From Croceivirga lutea (GTDB lineage Bacteria; Bacteroidota; Bacteroidia; Flavobacteriales; Flavobacteriaceae), in contig NZ_JACJUK010000001.1 in assembly GCF_014235875.1 (NCBI RefSeq), positions 372,001 to 436,000 of the forward strand: DNA of 64,000 bases, read 5' to 3'. The stretch's first letter is position 1. Every line of letters starts with the position of its first letter. The translations under genes and the position numbers were made by a program. The notes below the pieces were generated by a model. It saw only the letters and a list, made by a program, of their open reading frames with translations, had not been told where the DNA came from and searched no databases. Below, piece after piece: positions 26,635 to 36,475 of this stretch.

Positions 26635-27368
26635 GGTGCTATCACCTGCTTTACATAAGGCCACACATTCTTAGCTAGAATTTGATGCCCTTCAACTGTT
26701 GGGTGTATACCATCTTCTTGATTCAATTCTGCTATACCACCTACATCTTTTAATAGAAATGGAACTAGAATTATTTTATTTTGCTCGGCCAAATCTATAA
26801 ATAGCTGACGAAACTGTGTTGTATATGCTTTTCCCATATTCGGAGGCAATTGCATACCGGTGAGCACAATAGGAATATTAGGGTTTTTGACTCGAACTGC
26901 ATCAATAATGGCCTGTAAATTTTCTTTGGTTTCGGTTAAAGGTATGCCTCGTAATCCGTCGTTTGCACCCAATTCCAAAACAAAAGCAGCAATCTCTTGT
27001 TTTAAAATCCAATTAATTCGGCTTCGGCCTCCAGAGGTGGTTTCTCCGCTTACACCAGAATTCACTACCTGGTAATTCCAACCAAGAGAATCAATTTTAG
27101 ATTGAATCACTCCCGGGAACGCATCGTTTTCATCTTCCAACCCATAGCCAGCGGTTAAACTATCTCCAAAAAATAAAATCACTTTTTTATCTTCAGTAAT
27201 TGTGTTGGTTTCCGCAATAGATTCAACGTTGGCTTCTGTTTTCTTTTTTTGCGTTGTTTCATTTTTACAAGAAACAAGCATTAAAAAAAACATTAAATAA
27301 CAGAACTTTAAGAAGTTTTGATTCCTTCGGAGTAGTGAATCTATAAACGATTGTTTAGTTTTAGCCAT
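26631..27368 (-). CDS. tesA: SGNH/GDSL esterase lipoprotein, TesA-like arylesterase
   Basis: 245 residues. A basic N terminus, hydrophobic segment and lipobox LVSCK indicate a lipoprotein. The SGNH blocks are complete: GDSLTAGYGLED with catalytic Ser, VNSGVSGETTSGG (Gly), LELGANDGLRG (Asn), and DGIHPTVEGH (Asp/His). The family hydrolyses thioesters, aryl esters or lysophospholipids in the periplasm. It is divergent from an ABC transporter gene pair, the same arrangement as tesA beside ybbA-ybbP in enterobacteria, which supports the name. Confidence 0.88.
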   Translation of the reverse strand: MAKTKQSFIDSLLRRNQNFLKFCYLMFFLMLVSCKNETTQKKKTEANVESIAETNTITEDKKVILFFGDSLTAGYGLEDENDAFPGVIQSKIDSLGWNYQVVNSGVSGETTSGGRSRINWILKQEIAAFVLELGANDGLRGIPLTETKENLQAIIDAVRVKNPNIPIVLTGMQLPPNMGKAYTTQFRQLFIDLAEQNKIILVPFLLKDVGGIAELNQEDGIHPTVEGHQILAKNVWPYVKQVIAP

Positions 27369-27389
27369 TAGAGCGAAAGTGAATTTTAG

Positions 27390-28085
27390 ATGAGCAACTC
27401 AAAGATATTAAAGATAAGCGGGCTACGAAAAACCTATACTAGCGGAGCTAAAGAATTAACTGTTTTAAATGATGTTTCTTTTGATGTCGATAAAGGGCAA
27501 ACTTTTGCTATTGTTGGCCCTTCGGGCAGTGGTAAAACCACTTTACTAGGCTTATGTGCTGGTTTAGATACCGCCAATGCAGGAACGGTAGAATTGTGCG
27601 GGCATCAATTATTTGCTTTAAATGAAGATGAGCGTGCTCAACTCCGAAACAAAGAGGTGGGATTTATTTTTCAAAATTTTCAATTACTTCCCACACTTAC
27701 AGCTCTTGAAAATGTTAGTGTTCCTCTCGACTTACAGGACGATAAAAATGCGGCCAATAAGGCCAAAGAATTATTAGAAAAAGTAGGGTTGGGTAATCGT
27801 TTAGACCACTATCCGTCGCAATTATCGGGTGGTGAACAACAGCGGGTAGCCTTAGCTAGAGCATTTTCGAATACGCCTTCCATTTTATTTGCAGATGAGC
27901 CTACAGGGAATCTTGATGAAGAAACAGGAGAAAAAGTAATACAATTGCTTTTCGAGCTAAATAAAGAGGCTGGAACCACATTAGTGATAATTACACATGA
28001 CCTAGATTTGGCTCGCAGAACCCAGCAAATTCTTCGTCTAAAAGGCGGGCAAATAGTAACTAACGAACCAGCAACTTCAATTTGA
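27390..28085 (+). CDS. ybbA: ABC transporter ATP-binding protein, YbbA/LolD type
   Basis: 231 residues. Walker A GPSGSGKTT near 45, Q-loop FIFQNFQLLPTLTALENV, signature QLSGGEQQRVALARAF, Walker B ILFADEPTGNLD, H-loop VIITHD. The MacB/LolD subfamily pattern (LPTLTALENV; GNLDEETGEKV) is clear. It pairs with the FtsX-type permease whose TTG start overlaps its stop (TTGA). It is divergent from tesA. The system is thought to act in lipid or lipoprotein handling at the envelope; the substrate is not known. Confidence 0.92.
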   Translation: MSNSKILKISGLRKTYTSGAKELTVLNDVSFDVDKGQTFAIVGPSGSGKTTLLGLCAGLDTANAGTVELCGHQLFALNEDERAQLRNKEVGFIFQNFQLLPTLTALENVSVPLDLQDDKNAANKAKELLEKVGLGNRLDHYPSQLSGGEQQRVALARAFSNTPSILFADEPTGNLDEETGEKVIQLLFELNKEAGTTLVIITHDLDLARRTQQILRLKGGQIVTNEPATSI

Positions 28086-30631
28086 GTACAACAACTATAC
28101 AATCTAAAAACAAAACAAATACCGCTTGGCTTTTTAAAATGGCTTGGCGAGATGCCAAAGCTAGTAAGATACGCTTACTACTATTTATGGCATCTATTGT
28201 ACTGGGTATTGCAGCTGTAGTCTCAATTCAATTGTTTAGTGAGAATTTAAAAAATAATATACAAGTGCAATCAAAAGCCCTAATGGGCGCAGATTATTTG
28301 ATTGATACGGACCAAGAGCCTACAGAACGTGCACAGCAAATTATAGATTCCTTAGGTCCAGATGCTATGGAGGTCAATTTTGTCTCTATGATTGCTTTTC
28401 CTAAAAATGGTGGAACCCGATTAGTACGTATTCGTGGAATTCAGGGTGATTTTCCATTCTATGGTGAAATAGAATCAGAACCTAAAAACGCAGGAACTAG
28501 GTATCAAGCCGAAGGTGGTGCGTTAGTCGACGCTACTTTAATGCTTCAATATAATGTAGTGCCCGGTGATTCTATTAAGGTGGGTGAAATAACACTACCT
28601 ATTCAAGGAGCGCTAAAAGCAATACCAGGAACCACTGCTATCTCCACCTCTGTAGCACCTCCGGTGATACTGCCGTATCAGTATATAACCGCAACTGAGC
28701 TGTTACAATTTGGTAGTCGTAAAGAATATCAATATTTCTATAAAGATGCGGTAGTAGATTTAGAAGCTTTAAATTCCGTTATAGACCCCAAACTCGATTT
28801 AGAGAATGCAGATATAGATACGCACACCAGTACCAGTAGTCGTTTAGGTAGACGCTATGATAATGTAGGTAAATTTCTAAATCTAGTTGCGTTCATAGCC
28901 CTGTTATTAGGTTGTGTTGGCATTGCGAGCTCTGTAAATATTTACATTAAAGAAAAACTACCATCGGTAGCGGTTCTAAAATGTATGGGTGCCACTAGAA
29001 AACAGAGTTTTCTTATTTTTTTAATACAAATTGCCGGAATTGGTTTATTGGGCGGAATTCTTGGCACCACTTTAGGTGTGCTTATTCAAGAGCTTTTTCC
29101 ATACATCTTAAAATCGCTTTTACCATTTGAGGTGGAAGTAGAAGTGATACCCCAGCCCTTAATTTTAGGTGTACTCCTCGGGGTTTTAATGAGTGTATTA
29201 TTCGCTTTACTACCCTTGTTACGAACATGGTATGTTTCTCCTTTAGAGGTACTTCGAATTACAACCGAAACTACGTTTAAATCGCGTAAGGCAAGATGGA
29301 TTTTAGCGGTATTTATTCTAGGTTTTTTGTATGCCTTTTCTTTCTGGTTGCTTAAAGATGGTTGGTATGCTTTGGCTTTTGTTGGAGGTGTAATAATCAC
29401 TTTCGCCATATTAGCTGTAATTGCGTTGTTAACCATGCGATTAGTAAAACGATTTTACCCTAAAAAAGCGTCGTACACTATACGCCAACCCTTATTAAAT
29501 TTATTTCGACCTAACAATCAAACACTAGTGCTGTTGGTGGCTATTGGATTGGGAACTTTCTTAATTGCAACACTCTATTTTACAAAGGATATTCTATTGG
29601 CTAAAACCAGTATTGAAGACACAGCTCAAAATCCTAATATAGTTGCATTAGATATTCAAACAGCACAGTTAGATTCCGTAGTACAAACATTTGAGAAAAA
29701 TGATTTAGAGGTAATTAATAACATTCCTTTAGTCACTATGCGAATGCACAGTATTAAAGGCGTAACAATTAATGATATTAAAAAAGATACTACAAGTAGT
29801 GTTCGCGGCTGGATTCTAAATCACGAGTTTAGAACAACCTACAGAGATAGTTTAATTGCTTCAGAACAATTGCAACAAGGGGAGTGGGTAGCCCAACATA
29901 GAAGCGGAGAACCTATTCCAATTTCCATCTCAGATAATATTGCTTACGATGCGCAGGTAGCTATTGGCGATAACCTTGTATTTAATGTACAAGGCGTACT
30001 TATGAAAACTGTGGTAGCGAGTATTCGGCAAGTAGATTGGACACGTTTACAGCTTAACTTCTCTATTGTTTTCCCCAAAGGTGTTTTAGAAGATGCGCCA
30101 CAATTTAATGTGCTAACCTCTTACGTGCCCGATGAAAAACGTTCTGCATATTTGCAGCGCGACTTGGTAGAGCAATTCCCAAATGTTTCAATTATTGATT
30201 TACGGCAAGTGTACACCATTATCGAAGACATCTTAGATAAGGTTTCTTGGGTAATTAATTTTATGGCGTTCTTTAGTATTTTGACGGGAATAATAGTGCT
30301 TATTGGTTCTGTACGAACTTCAAAATATCAACGTATTCGAGAATCGGTTTTGTTACGAACTATTGGTGCTAAAAACCATCATATTATTAAAATAGCTGTG
30401 TTAGAATACTTGTTTTTAGGAGTTTTGGGTTCTCTAGTAGGTTTAGTTTTAGCTCTTGTAGGCAGCGTGTTTTTAGCGTATTATCTGTTTGAAGAAGCCT
30501 TCGTTCCTTCTATAATTCCGTTTTTAGTGTTTCTTCCTGCATTGGTTTTATTAATCGTAGCTATTGGATTAAGTAATATTAGACCTGTACTTAAAAGCGC
30601 CCCTTTAGAAGTATTACGAGGTGTAGGGTAA
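28082..30631 (+). CDS. ybbP: FtsX-like ABC permease, YbbP type
   Basis: 849 residues, the large YbbP form. N-terminal membrane segment (about 25-45) then an external domain, two clusters of FtsX-type helices: KFLNLVAFIALLLGCVGIASSVNIYIKEKLPSVAVLKCMGATRKQSFLIF near 265-315 and WVINFMAFFSILTGIIVLIGSVRTSKYQRIRESVLLRTIGAKNHHI near 720-765. LLRTIGA and LKCMGAT are the conserved coupling motifs. The TTG start overlaps the stop of the ATPase gene by 4 nt; no ATG is nearby, so this start is accepted. Works with YbbA. Confidence 0.9.
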   Translation: MSTTTIQSKNKTNTAWLFKMAWRDAKASKIRLLLFMASIVLGIAAVVSIQLFSENLKNNIQVQSKALMGADYLIDTDQEPTERAQQIIDSLGPDAMEVNFVSMIAFPKNGGTRLVRIRGIQGDFPFYGEIESEPKNAGTRYQAEGGALVDATLMLQYNVVPGDSIKVGEITLPIQGALKAIPGTTAISTSVAPPVILPYQYITATELLQFGSRKEYQYFYKDAVVDLEALNSVIDPKLDLENADIDTHTSTSSRLGRRYDNVGKFLNLVAFIALLLGCVGIASSVNIYIKEKLPSVAVLKCMGATRKQSFLIFLIQIAGIGLLGGILGTTLGVLIQELFPYILKSLLPFEVEVEVIPQPLILGVLLGVLMSVLFALLPLLRTWYVSPLEVLRITTETTFKSRKARWILAVFILGFLYAFSFWLLKDGWYALAFVGGVIITFAILAVIALLTMRLVKRFYPKKASYTIRQPLLNLFRPNNQTLVLLVAIGLGTFLIATLYFTKDILLAKTSIEDTAQNPNIVALDIQTAQLDSVVQTFEKNDLEVINNIPLVTMRMHSIKGVTINDIKKDTTSSVRGWILNHEFRTTYRDSLIASEQLQQGEWVAQHRSGEPIPISISDNIAYDAQVAIGDNLVFNVQGVLMKTVVASIRQVDWTRLQLNFSIVFPKGVLEDAPQFNVLTSYVPDEKRSAYLQRDLVEQFPNVSIIDLRQVYTIIEDILDKVSWVINFMAFFSILTGIIVLIGSVRTSKYQRIRESVLLRTIGAKNHHIIKIAVLEYLFLGVLGSLVGLVLALVGSVFLAYYLFEEAFVPSIIPFLVFLPALVLLIVAIGLSNIRPVLKSAPLEVLRGVG

Positions 30632-30711
30632 CTAAAAAATTGTTAAGTTGCTATGTAACAAATTGTAGGTATACCTAACTAATAGCGTAATCAATCAAAA
30701 AAACACAAAAA

Positions 30712-32316
30712 ATGAATACAATTAAAACAATGCTATGCGCAGTAATGCTCTTAGCGTTTACCGTATTTGGGGTAGCCCAAGAAGGGTTAACCACAACGCA
30801 ATGGCAAGCAGATGTAGATTTTTTAAAAGAAGAAGTTCATTCTAATTTTCCCTTTCTATTTAAAAAAGTAACTGCTGAAGAGTGGGATGCCGCTGCTGCT
30901 GAATTTCGAAATGCTATACCCAACTTAGAATCCCATGAGATTAAAGTGGGTTTTTCAAAAATGGTAGCAATGTTTAAATACGGTCATACTCAAGTACCGT
31001 TTAGCACTTTAGCCAAATACGGTGTGCTTCCTGTGAATTTATATCACTTTAAAGATGGAGTTTATGTTGAAGGAACCACCAAGGCACATGAAAAAATAAA
31101 TGGAGCAAAAGTGTTGAGCGTAGGTGCATTTTCGGTTGAAGAAGCCCTCGCTATGATTCGCCCCGTAGTACCAGTTGAAAATGACAGTTATTTTAAAGCT
31201 TATGGCATACGTTTTTTAGGTGTACCTGCCGTATTACATGCACAAGGTGTTATTCCAGAACTGGGGACCACTGTAGAAATAACCGTTGAAAAAGAGGGTA
31301 ACACCTTCACCTATGCCTTACCGCAAATAGCGTATGAAGATTTATCAAGAGATTACAACCTAACTAAACCAAATGAAACTTGGATAAGCGCAAGAAGTAC
31401 AGCTGACACCCCATTATACCTTCAAAAATTAAATGACACCTATTTTAATTTTGAGTATTTACCAGATTCTAAAACTTTGTATGTGCGTCAGAGTTCGGTA
31501 TTTGACCATGAAACCGAAACTATTGCAGAATTCTACCAACGTTTATTTGCCTTTGCTGATACTAATGAAATCTCAAAATTCATTTATGATGTACGTTTAA
31601 ATGGAGGTGGAAACAACTATAATAATAAAGGGTTAATACAAGGAATTTTAGCCCGTCCCGAATTAAATATAGAAGGTAAATTCTTTTTTATTATTGGTCG
31701 ACAAACCTTTTCTGCCTGCCAGAATCTTACCAATGAAATTGAAAATTATACCAATGCGATAATGGTAGGGGAACCTACGGCAGAAAACAAGAATTTTTAC
31801 GGAGACAATAAGAAGGTAACCTTGCCCAACTCTAAAATAAATATGTATTTATCTTTTGCTTGGTGGCAAGACCTACCGCAGTGGGAGAATGCAGATGCTA
31901 CTTTTCCTATAATCGGAATTGAACCCACTTTTGAGGAATACCAAAATAATCAAGACCCGGTGCTAGAATTTATTTTAACTCAAGATATGAGTGATATAGT
32001 AACTGACCCAATGGAACATTTTACCCAATTGTTTATGCAGGGTAAAGTAGACCAACTGCGTACAGATGCTGCTCGCATTCTAAGCGACCCTTTATATGCT
32101 GCTATACCTTTTGATGTGCAATTTATGAAAGCCGCTGAAAATTTAGAGTTTCAAGGCCAGCATGAAGGGGCTTTACTCATTTACCAATTGCTTACCGAAA
32201 GCTATCCAGAACATGCAGAAGTCTGGTCTAAGTTTGCGCATATGTTAGAAGTAGTTGGCCAAACAGAAGCAGCTCAGCAAGCACGCCAAAAGGCAGAATT
32301 ATTAGGTGGAAAATAG
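30712..32316 (+). CDS. Secreted S41-peptidase-like protein with C-terminal TPR
   Basis: 534 residues with a signal peptide (cleavage near GVAQ). An N-terminal helical domain (about 20-110) and PDZ-like region precede a crotonase-like S41 fold (about 260-420): KFIYDVRLNGGGNNYNNKG, FFIIGRQTFSACQNLTNEIE, GEPTAENKNFYGD, PDATFPIIGIEP-like end. Ser in TFSACQ occupies the usual nucleophile site, though the typical SA(S/A)-E/H context is changed, so proteolytic activity is uncertain. The last 90 residues are TPR helices. Preceded by its own 80-nt leader; convergent with an EamA transporter. Confidence 0.7.
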   Translation: MNTIKTMLCAVMLLAFTVFGVAQEGLTTTQWQADVDFLKEEVHSNFPFLFKKVTAEEWDAAAAEFRNAIPNLESHEIKVGFSKMVAMFKYGHTQVPFSTLAKYGVLPVNLYHFKDGVYVEGTTKAHEKINGAKVLSVGAFSVEEALAMIRPVVPVENDSYFKAYGIRFLGVPAVLHAQGVIPELGTTVEITVEKEGNTFTYALPQIAYEDLSRDYNLTKPNETWISARSTADTPLYLQKLNDTYFNFEYLPDSKTLYVRQSSVFDHETETIAEFYQRLFAFADTNEISKFIYDVRLNGGGNNYNNKGLIQGILARPELNIEGKFFFIIGRQTFSACQNLTNEIENYTNAIMVGEPTAENKNFYGDNKKVTLPNSKINMYLSFAWWQDLPQWENADATFPIIGIEPTFEEYQNNQDPVLEFILTQDMSDIVTDPMEHFTQLFMQGKVDQLRTDAARILSDPLYAAIPFDVQFMKAAENLEFQGQHEGALLIYQLLTESYPEHAEVWSKFAHMLEVVGQTEAAQQARQKAELLGGK

Positions 32317-32320
32317 GCTA

Positions 32321-33223
32321 CTATCCGCTATACAAAATCAAGAAAACACCCAATAGAATTCCAAAGAGTGGAACCAACTTTTTTCGTTTGTTCTGCTCTT
32401 TAAATAAGACACCACCAAGAAGCACGGCTATGAGTAACTGACTTCTTTTTATGGCAGAAAGCAACATTATTAACGCTTCTGGGTCTTGTAAAGCTTTAAA
32501 ATAAAAGTAATCGGCAAATTGCAACAACACACCTACCAAAGGTATGCTCCAACGCCAATCAAATTGTAGCTTTTCACCCAAAGTGCTTCGGTATTTAATT
32601 AGAACTATTAGGCCTACAATTAGCATGGTATAGGTGCAAAACCAAAACTGTAGGGTAGGTGGGTTCAGATTTACTGTTTGTACCAAATACTTATCATATA
32701 AACCACTGCTTGCCCCTAAGAAAGTTGCAGCGATGATAGCGTAAATCCATTTGTTGCTTTTAAAAATAATGCCTTCTTTCTTACCAATTTGGGAATACAA
32801 AAAAACCGAAAGAATAATAATAAAAAATCCTATCCATTGGTAAGGATTTGGGCGTTCTTGATAGATAAGCATGGCACCTAAAAAAGTAAAAAACGGTCCG
32901 GCTGAGCGTATGGGGGTAACAATAGTAATGGGCAAATGTTTTAGCGCCTGATAAGCCAATACCCAAGATGTAGCCATGATGAGCGCCTTTATCACGATTA
33001 ACAAATGGGTCTGTAATGAAATTTGATACACAAATAAATTAGCTTCCTTAAAATAGGAGGGAAACCAACGCGAACCCAAATAGAGCGGAAGTAATACCAA
33101 AAACCCAGCAGTAATAGTGCCCAATAACACGCCGTACACTTCATTATTACGAACGGCATGCTTTTTACATAGGTTGTGTAATCCTAAAAAAAGTGCTGCT
33201 AATAAGCCCAAGTACATCCACAT
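32321..33223 (-). CDS. EamA-family (DMT) transporter
   Basis: 300 residues with ten hydrophobic helices in two repeated halves of five, the drug/metabolite transporter pattern. Motifs include LPITIVTPIRSAGPFFTFLGAMLIYQERPNPYQWIGFFIIILSV in the first half and the matching RSQLLIAVLLGGVLFKEQNKRKKLVPLFGILLGVFLI in the second. Substrate not predictable. Single gene. Confidence 0.85.
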   Translation of the reverse strand: MWMYLGLLAALFLGLHNLCKKHAVRNNEVYGVLLGTITAGFLVLLPLYLGSRWFPSYFKEANLFVYQISLQTHLLIVIKALIMATSWVLAYQALKHLPITIVTPIRSAGPFFTFLGAMLIYQERPNPYQWIGFFIIILSVFLYSQIGKKEGIIFKSNKWIYAIIAATFLGASSGLYDKYLVQTVNLNPPTLQFWFCTYTMLIVGLIVLIKYRSTLGEKLQFDWRWSIPLVGVLLQFADYFYFKALQDPEALIMLLSAIKRSQLLIAVLLGGVLFKEQNKRKKLVPLFGILLGVFLILYSG

Positions 33224-33416
33224 AATGCGCGCGAAGATAAGAGTATTGTTTTAGCCAAAAACTACCGTGAATAAAATGCTCTATACAAGGAGCTACATAC
33301 GAACAGTTTAGCAACTGAATTTTTTAATGGTTATTCATCGATTTTGTTAAATAATTATTGACATATTGTTAGTATTGTGTTATTTTAAACAAAATTTTAA
33401 CTAAAAACTCAAATTA

Positions 33417-34469
33417 ATGAAGAACACTATCACGAATTACACCAAGTTAATTTCACTTGGGTGTTTAGCTTTAGTATTTGGTTTATCTTCTTGTTCTGAA
33501 GACACCATTCAATCAGAAACCCTAGAGACTCCTTCAGCTTCTCAAGGTATGATGGTACAACTAAAAGCTAATCCTACTGAGCCAATTATTATTGAAGATT
33601 TAACTACGGCTGAATTAAAAACCACTGAGGCACCTGGCGTAGACCGCGGACGGTTCAATATTACACTTAAATACGTTTTACCGCCAACAGAAAGACAACA
33701 AGCTGTTTTTGAAGCTGCTGCTGCTCGTTGGGAACGTATAATTATTAAAGATGTACCATCTTTTACTGGGAGTATTCCATCTGCCTTCGAAGGCTTTCCA
33801 GATGCTGTAGATGGCACCTTAGATGATATTGTAATCGAAGTTGCCTTAGCACCTATAGATGGGCCAGGTAGTATTTTAGGTCAAGCAGGTCCAAGATTTG
33901 TGCGCACAGATGATTTCTTAACCTTATCTGGGGTTATGTTTTTTGATGTAGACGATTTAGACTTTTTAGAAGAGTTAGATTTGTTTGAAGAAGTAATTGT
34001 ACATGAAATGGGACACGTTTTAGGTATAGGTACGCTTTGGAATGTAGCTGACTTTGGTTTCCCAAGAACCTTAATGGCTGGTTTACCAGACACTCCTTAT
34101 TTTACAGGACGTAAGGCTAATGTATTCTGGAATGCAGAAGGTGGTACAGGTGAATTACCTATCGAAGCAGATTTTGGTCCTGGAACCGCGTTTGGTCACT
34201 GGGATGAAGCTACTTTAAATAACGAATTAATGACAGGTTTCCTTAACCTTGGTGAAAACCCGTTAAGTAGAATTACTGCAGGTTCTATGAAAGATTTAGG
34301 CTACGGCGCAGCAAGTGTAGGTGAGTCTTATGATTTACCTAAAGGAACTCCGGGTGTTGATGCTGAAACCTTAAGTACAGAAGGTCCAGAAGATATGCAA
34401 GGTATTCATATTGCTAAAATGGAAGAGATTCTTGGTCCAATCGGTTTTGTGACTAGCAAGAAGAAATAA
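33417..34469 (+). CDS. Leishmanolysin-like zinc metalloprotease, lipoprotein
   Basis: 350 residues. Lipobox LSSCS at about 22-26, then a 55-residue linker. The metalloprotease core holds the zinc motif HEMGHVLGIGT (His196, Glu197, His200) and, 60 residues later, His261 in FGHWDEATLNNELMTG, where ELMT is the Met-turn. This pattern is that of bacterial leishmanolysin-like (M8-related) proteases. It should be a cell-surface or periplasmic enzyme. A strong terminator follows. Single gene. Confidence 0.8.
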   Translation: MKNTITNYTKLISLGCLALVFGLSSCSEDTIQSETLETPSASQGMMVQLKANPTEPIIIEDLTTAELKTTEAPGVDRGRFNITLKYVLPPTERQQAVFEAAAARWERIIIKDVPSFTGSIPSAFEGFPDAVDGTLDDIVIEVALAPIDGPGSILGQAGPRFVRTDDFLTLSGVMFFDVDDLDFLEELDLFEEVIVHEMGHVLGIGTLWNVADFGFPRTLMAGLPDTPYFTGRKANVFWNAEGGTGELPIEADFGPGTAFGHWDEATLNNELMTGFLNLGENPLSRITAGSMKDLGYGAASVGESYDLPKGTPGVDAETLSTEGPEDMQGIHIAKMEEILGPIGFVTSKKK

Positions 34470-34487
34470 TAACACTTTTTTAAATAT

Positions 34488-34522
34488 AAAAGCCCAGAAT
34501 AGCGATTCTGGGCTTTTTTTTT
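34488..34522 (+). terminator. Rho-independent terminator after metalloprotease gene
   Basis: Stem AAAGCCCAGAAT with ATTCTGGGCTTT, a short AGCG loop, then a run of T. Located 20 nt after the stop. Confidence 0.9.
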
Positions 34523-34620
34523 GGTCAATTACCTATCTTAACTAAAATAAAATCAAATATTTAGCCAATTACTCAATAATTAGCCCCATATTTGCACTTT
34601 AAATTTTTTAATATTTTATA

Positions 34621-34812
34621 ATGAGTAAAGGAACAGTTAAGTTCTTCAACGACACCAAAGGTTTTGGTTTTATTACAGAAGAAGGTGCAAGTAAAGAGCA
34701 CTTTGTACATGTTACAGGTTTAATCGACGAGATTCGCGAAGGTGATGAAGTTGAGTTCGAACTTGAGCAAGGAAAAAAAGGATTGAATGCAGTGAACGTA
34801 AGAGTTATCTAA
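34621..34812 (+). CDS. Cold-shock protein, CspA family
   Basis: 63 residues, a single cold-shock domain. RNP1 is KGFGFITEE and RNP2 is HFVHVTGL; the start GTVKFFNDT and end GLNAVNVRVI fit the family. Binds single-stranded nucleic acid as an RNA chaperone. Own terminator follows. The second CSD protein is encoded 98 nt downstream. Confidence 0.95.
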   Translation: MSKGTVKFFNDTKGFGFITEEGASKEHFVHVTGLIDEIREGDEVEFELEQGKKGLNAVNVRVI

Positions 34813-34833
34813 GTATATAGTATCAATTTTTTT

Positions 34834-34867
34834 AAAAGCCTATCCGAAAACGGATAGGCTTTTTTGT
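34834..34867 (+). terminator. Rho-independent terminator after CspA
   Basis: AAAAGCCTATCCG pairs with CGGATAGGCTTTT across an AAAA loop and is followed by T residues. Confidence 0.9.
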
Positions 34868-34910
34868 TTTAAATCTAGTAAAGCCGTACCTTATCGGCCT
34901 AAATCCATAT

Positions 34911-35369
34911 ATGGCAAAATCACAACAAACATTTAGTAAAAGAGAAAAAGAAAAGAAGAAATTAAAGAAGCGCGAAGAAAAGCAAAAGAAAAAAGAGGCA
35001 CGCAGAGCTGAGGCTAAAGAAAGCGATGGCGGAATTCCTTTTGCGTACGTAGACCAATTTGGTAATCTTACAGATACTCCACCAGACCCGGCAGATAAGG
35101 TAAAAGTTGATGCGGAAGATATTGTGTTGGGTATTCCACAAAAAGAAGAAACAGACGAAGATAAATTTGACCCAATCAGAAAAGGAAAAGTATCCTATTT
35201 TGACCACTCCAAAGGTTTTGGGTTTATCATCGATACTGAAACCAACGAGAAACATTTTGTACATGTTTCTGGTCTTAATGACGAAGTAAGCGAGAACGAT
35301 AAGGTTTCTTTTGAATTGGAAAAAGGGCAGCGCGGTATGAACGCCGTTCGTGTAAACCTTGATAAATAA
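34911..35369 (+). CDS. Cold-shock domain protein with Lys/Glu-rich N-terminal extension
   Basis: 152 residues. The first 45 residues are highly charged (KREKEKKKLKKREEKQKKKE), probably a helix that binds RNA or other proteins. A linker (about 46-85) with an acidic stretch leads to a C-terminal cold-shock domain with RNP1 KGFGFIIDT and RNP2 HFVHVSGL. It sits directly after a single-domain CspA gene, but a terminator separates them. Flavobacteria often carry this extended CSD type. Likely an RNA chaperone. Confidence 0.88.
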   Translation: MAKSQQTFSKREKEKKKLKKREEKQKKKEARRAEAKESDGGIPFAYVDQFGNLTDTPPDPADKVKVDAEDIVLGIPQKEETDEDKFDPIRKGKVSYFDHSKGFGFIIDTETNEKHFVHVSGLNDEVSENDKVSFELEKGQRGMNAVRVNLDK

Positions 35370-35397
35370 TAATTGGTTTTATAAACCTGTATAACGT

Positions 35398-35432
35398 AAA
35401 AGCACCTACTAAAAATAGTAGGTGCTTTTTTA
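35398..35432 (+). terminator. Rho-independent terminator after extended CSD protein
   Basis: AAAAGCACCTACT pairs with AGTAGGTGCTTTT across a short A-rich loop, with a T run. It lies between convergent genes, so it may also serve folE on the minus strand. Confidence 0.88.
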
Positions 35433-35474
35433 TGCATGTCTGAATTGCATCAACTGCGGCGTACCGCCAACAGT

Positions 35475-36179
35475 TTAGTTATTTATATAATTGTAAAGCT
35501 CTTGTATTTTTTCAGGCGAATTAAATTTACCCCCGTAAAACGAAGTTACCGTAGCTGACGTATCATCTTTTATTCCTCTAGAGGAAACACAAAGGTGTTT
35601 AGCATCAATAATTACGGCAACATCTTCTGTTTCTAAAATAGATTGTAATTCTAAGGCAATTTGATTGGTTAATCGTTCTTGCACCTGCGGGCGTTTGGCA
35701 AAATATTGCACTATACGGTTCAATTTTGATAACCCAATTACCTTACCAGAAGAAATGTAAGCCACATGGGCTTTTCCAATAATAGGCACAAAATGATGTT
35801 CGCAGTTAGAATAAAAGGTAATATCCTTTTCCACTAACATTTGATTGTACTGGTATTTGTTTTCAAATAACGCCACTTTAGGTTTGTTAAGCGGGTCTAA
35901 GCCAGAGAAAATCTCATCAATATACATTTTAGCCACACGCATTGGGGTACCCTGTAGAGAATCATCAGCAAGGTCTAAACCCATGACATCCATAATTTGG
36001 GCAAATAAATCGGCTATACGTTCTTTCTTCTCTAAATCACTTATGTTAAAGGCACCTTCTTTCATAGGTGTTTCAACACCTGTGTACATGTGGTCATCAC
36101 CAATTTCATCATGATTGTGACCATTCAATATTCCGTTACCGTTAACTAAGCTTTCAAGTACTAATTCTTTTTCTTTCAT
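35475..36179 (-). CDS. folE: GTP cyclohydrolase I
   Basis: 234 residues, type IA. Zinc and catalytic motifs are intact: FYSNCEHHFVP (Cys, His), KHLCVSSRGIKDDTSATVTSFYGG (second Cys). GLSKLNRIVQYFAKRPQVQERL and TPMRVAKMY are the family blocks. The N-terminal 45 residues are a low-complexity His/Asp/Asn extension. It opens GTP to dihydroneopterin triphosphate for folate or pterin synthesis. Single gene with about 300 nt of upstream DNA. Confidence 0.95.
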   Translation of the reverse strand: MKEKELVLESLVNGNGILNGHNHDEIGDDHMYTGVETPMKEGAFNISDLEKKERIADLFAQIMDVMGLDLADDSLQGTPMRVAKMYIDEIFSGLDPLNKPKVALFENKYQYNQMLVEKDITFYSNCEHHFVPIIGKAHVAYISSGKVIGLSKLNRIVQYFAKRPQVQERLTNQIALELQSILETEDVAVIIDAKHLCVSSRGIKDDTSATVTSFYGGKFNSPEKIQELYNYINN

Positions 36180-36475
36180 AGTTTTTTAATTCCAGTGGAA
36201 CTCCCTTCCGAATTCCCAGTTCAATTAATTTTATATTCGAAAGATACAGGTTTTGTTTAATAATATTTGTTAATAATTAAACAAAATAATGATTTCACCT
36301 AAGGATATTACCGTAACAAACTGAATATCAGTAGTAAAAGATTATATAAATTTTGTTTAGGTGTACGCATCTATAAGCAGTAATGGTAAGTAGCTTTCGT
36401 TTGGTATGATAAAATCGAATACAATACCACATTTACATTTAGATAGCTGTATTTTTAAAAGACGATAGTATACAT

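Noticed and set aside
33361-33400. Sigma-70-like promoter (TTGACA/TATTTT) before the metalloprotease gene
   Set aside because: Fits the enterobacterial consensus, which is not used by Bacteroidota; the local TAGTATTG is a weaker but more plausible -7 box.
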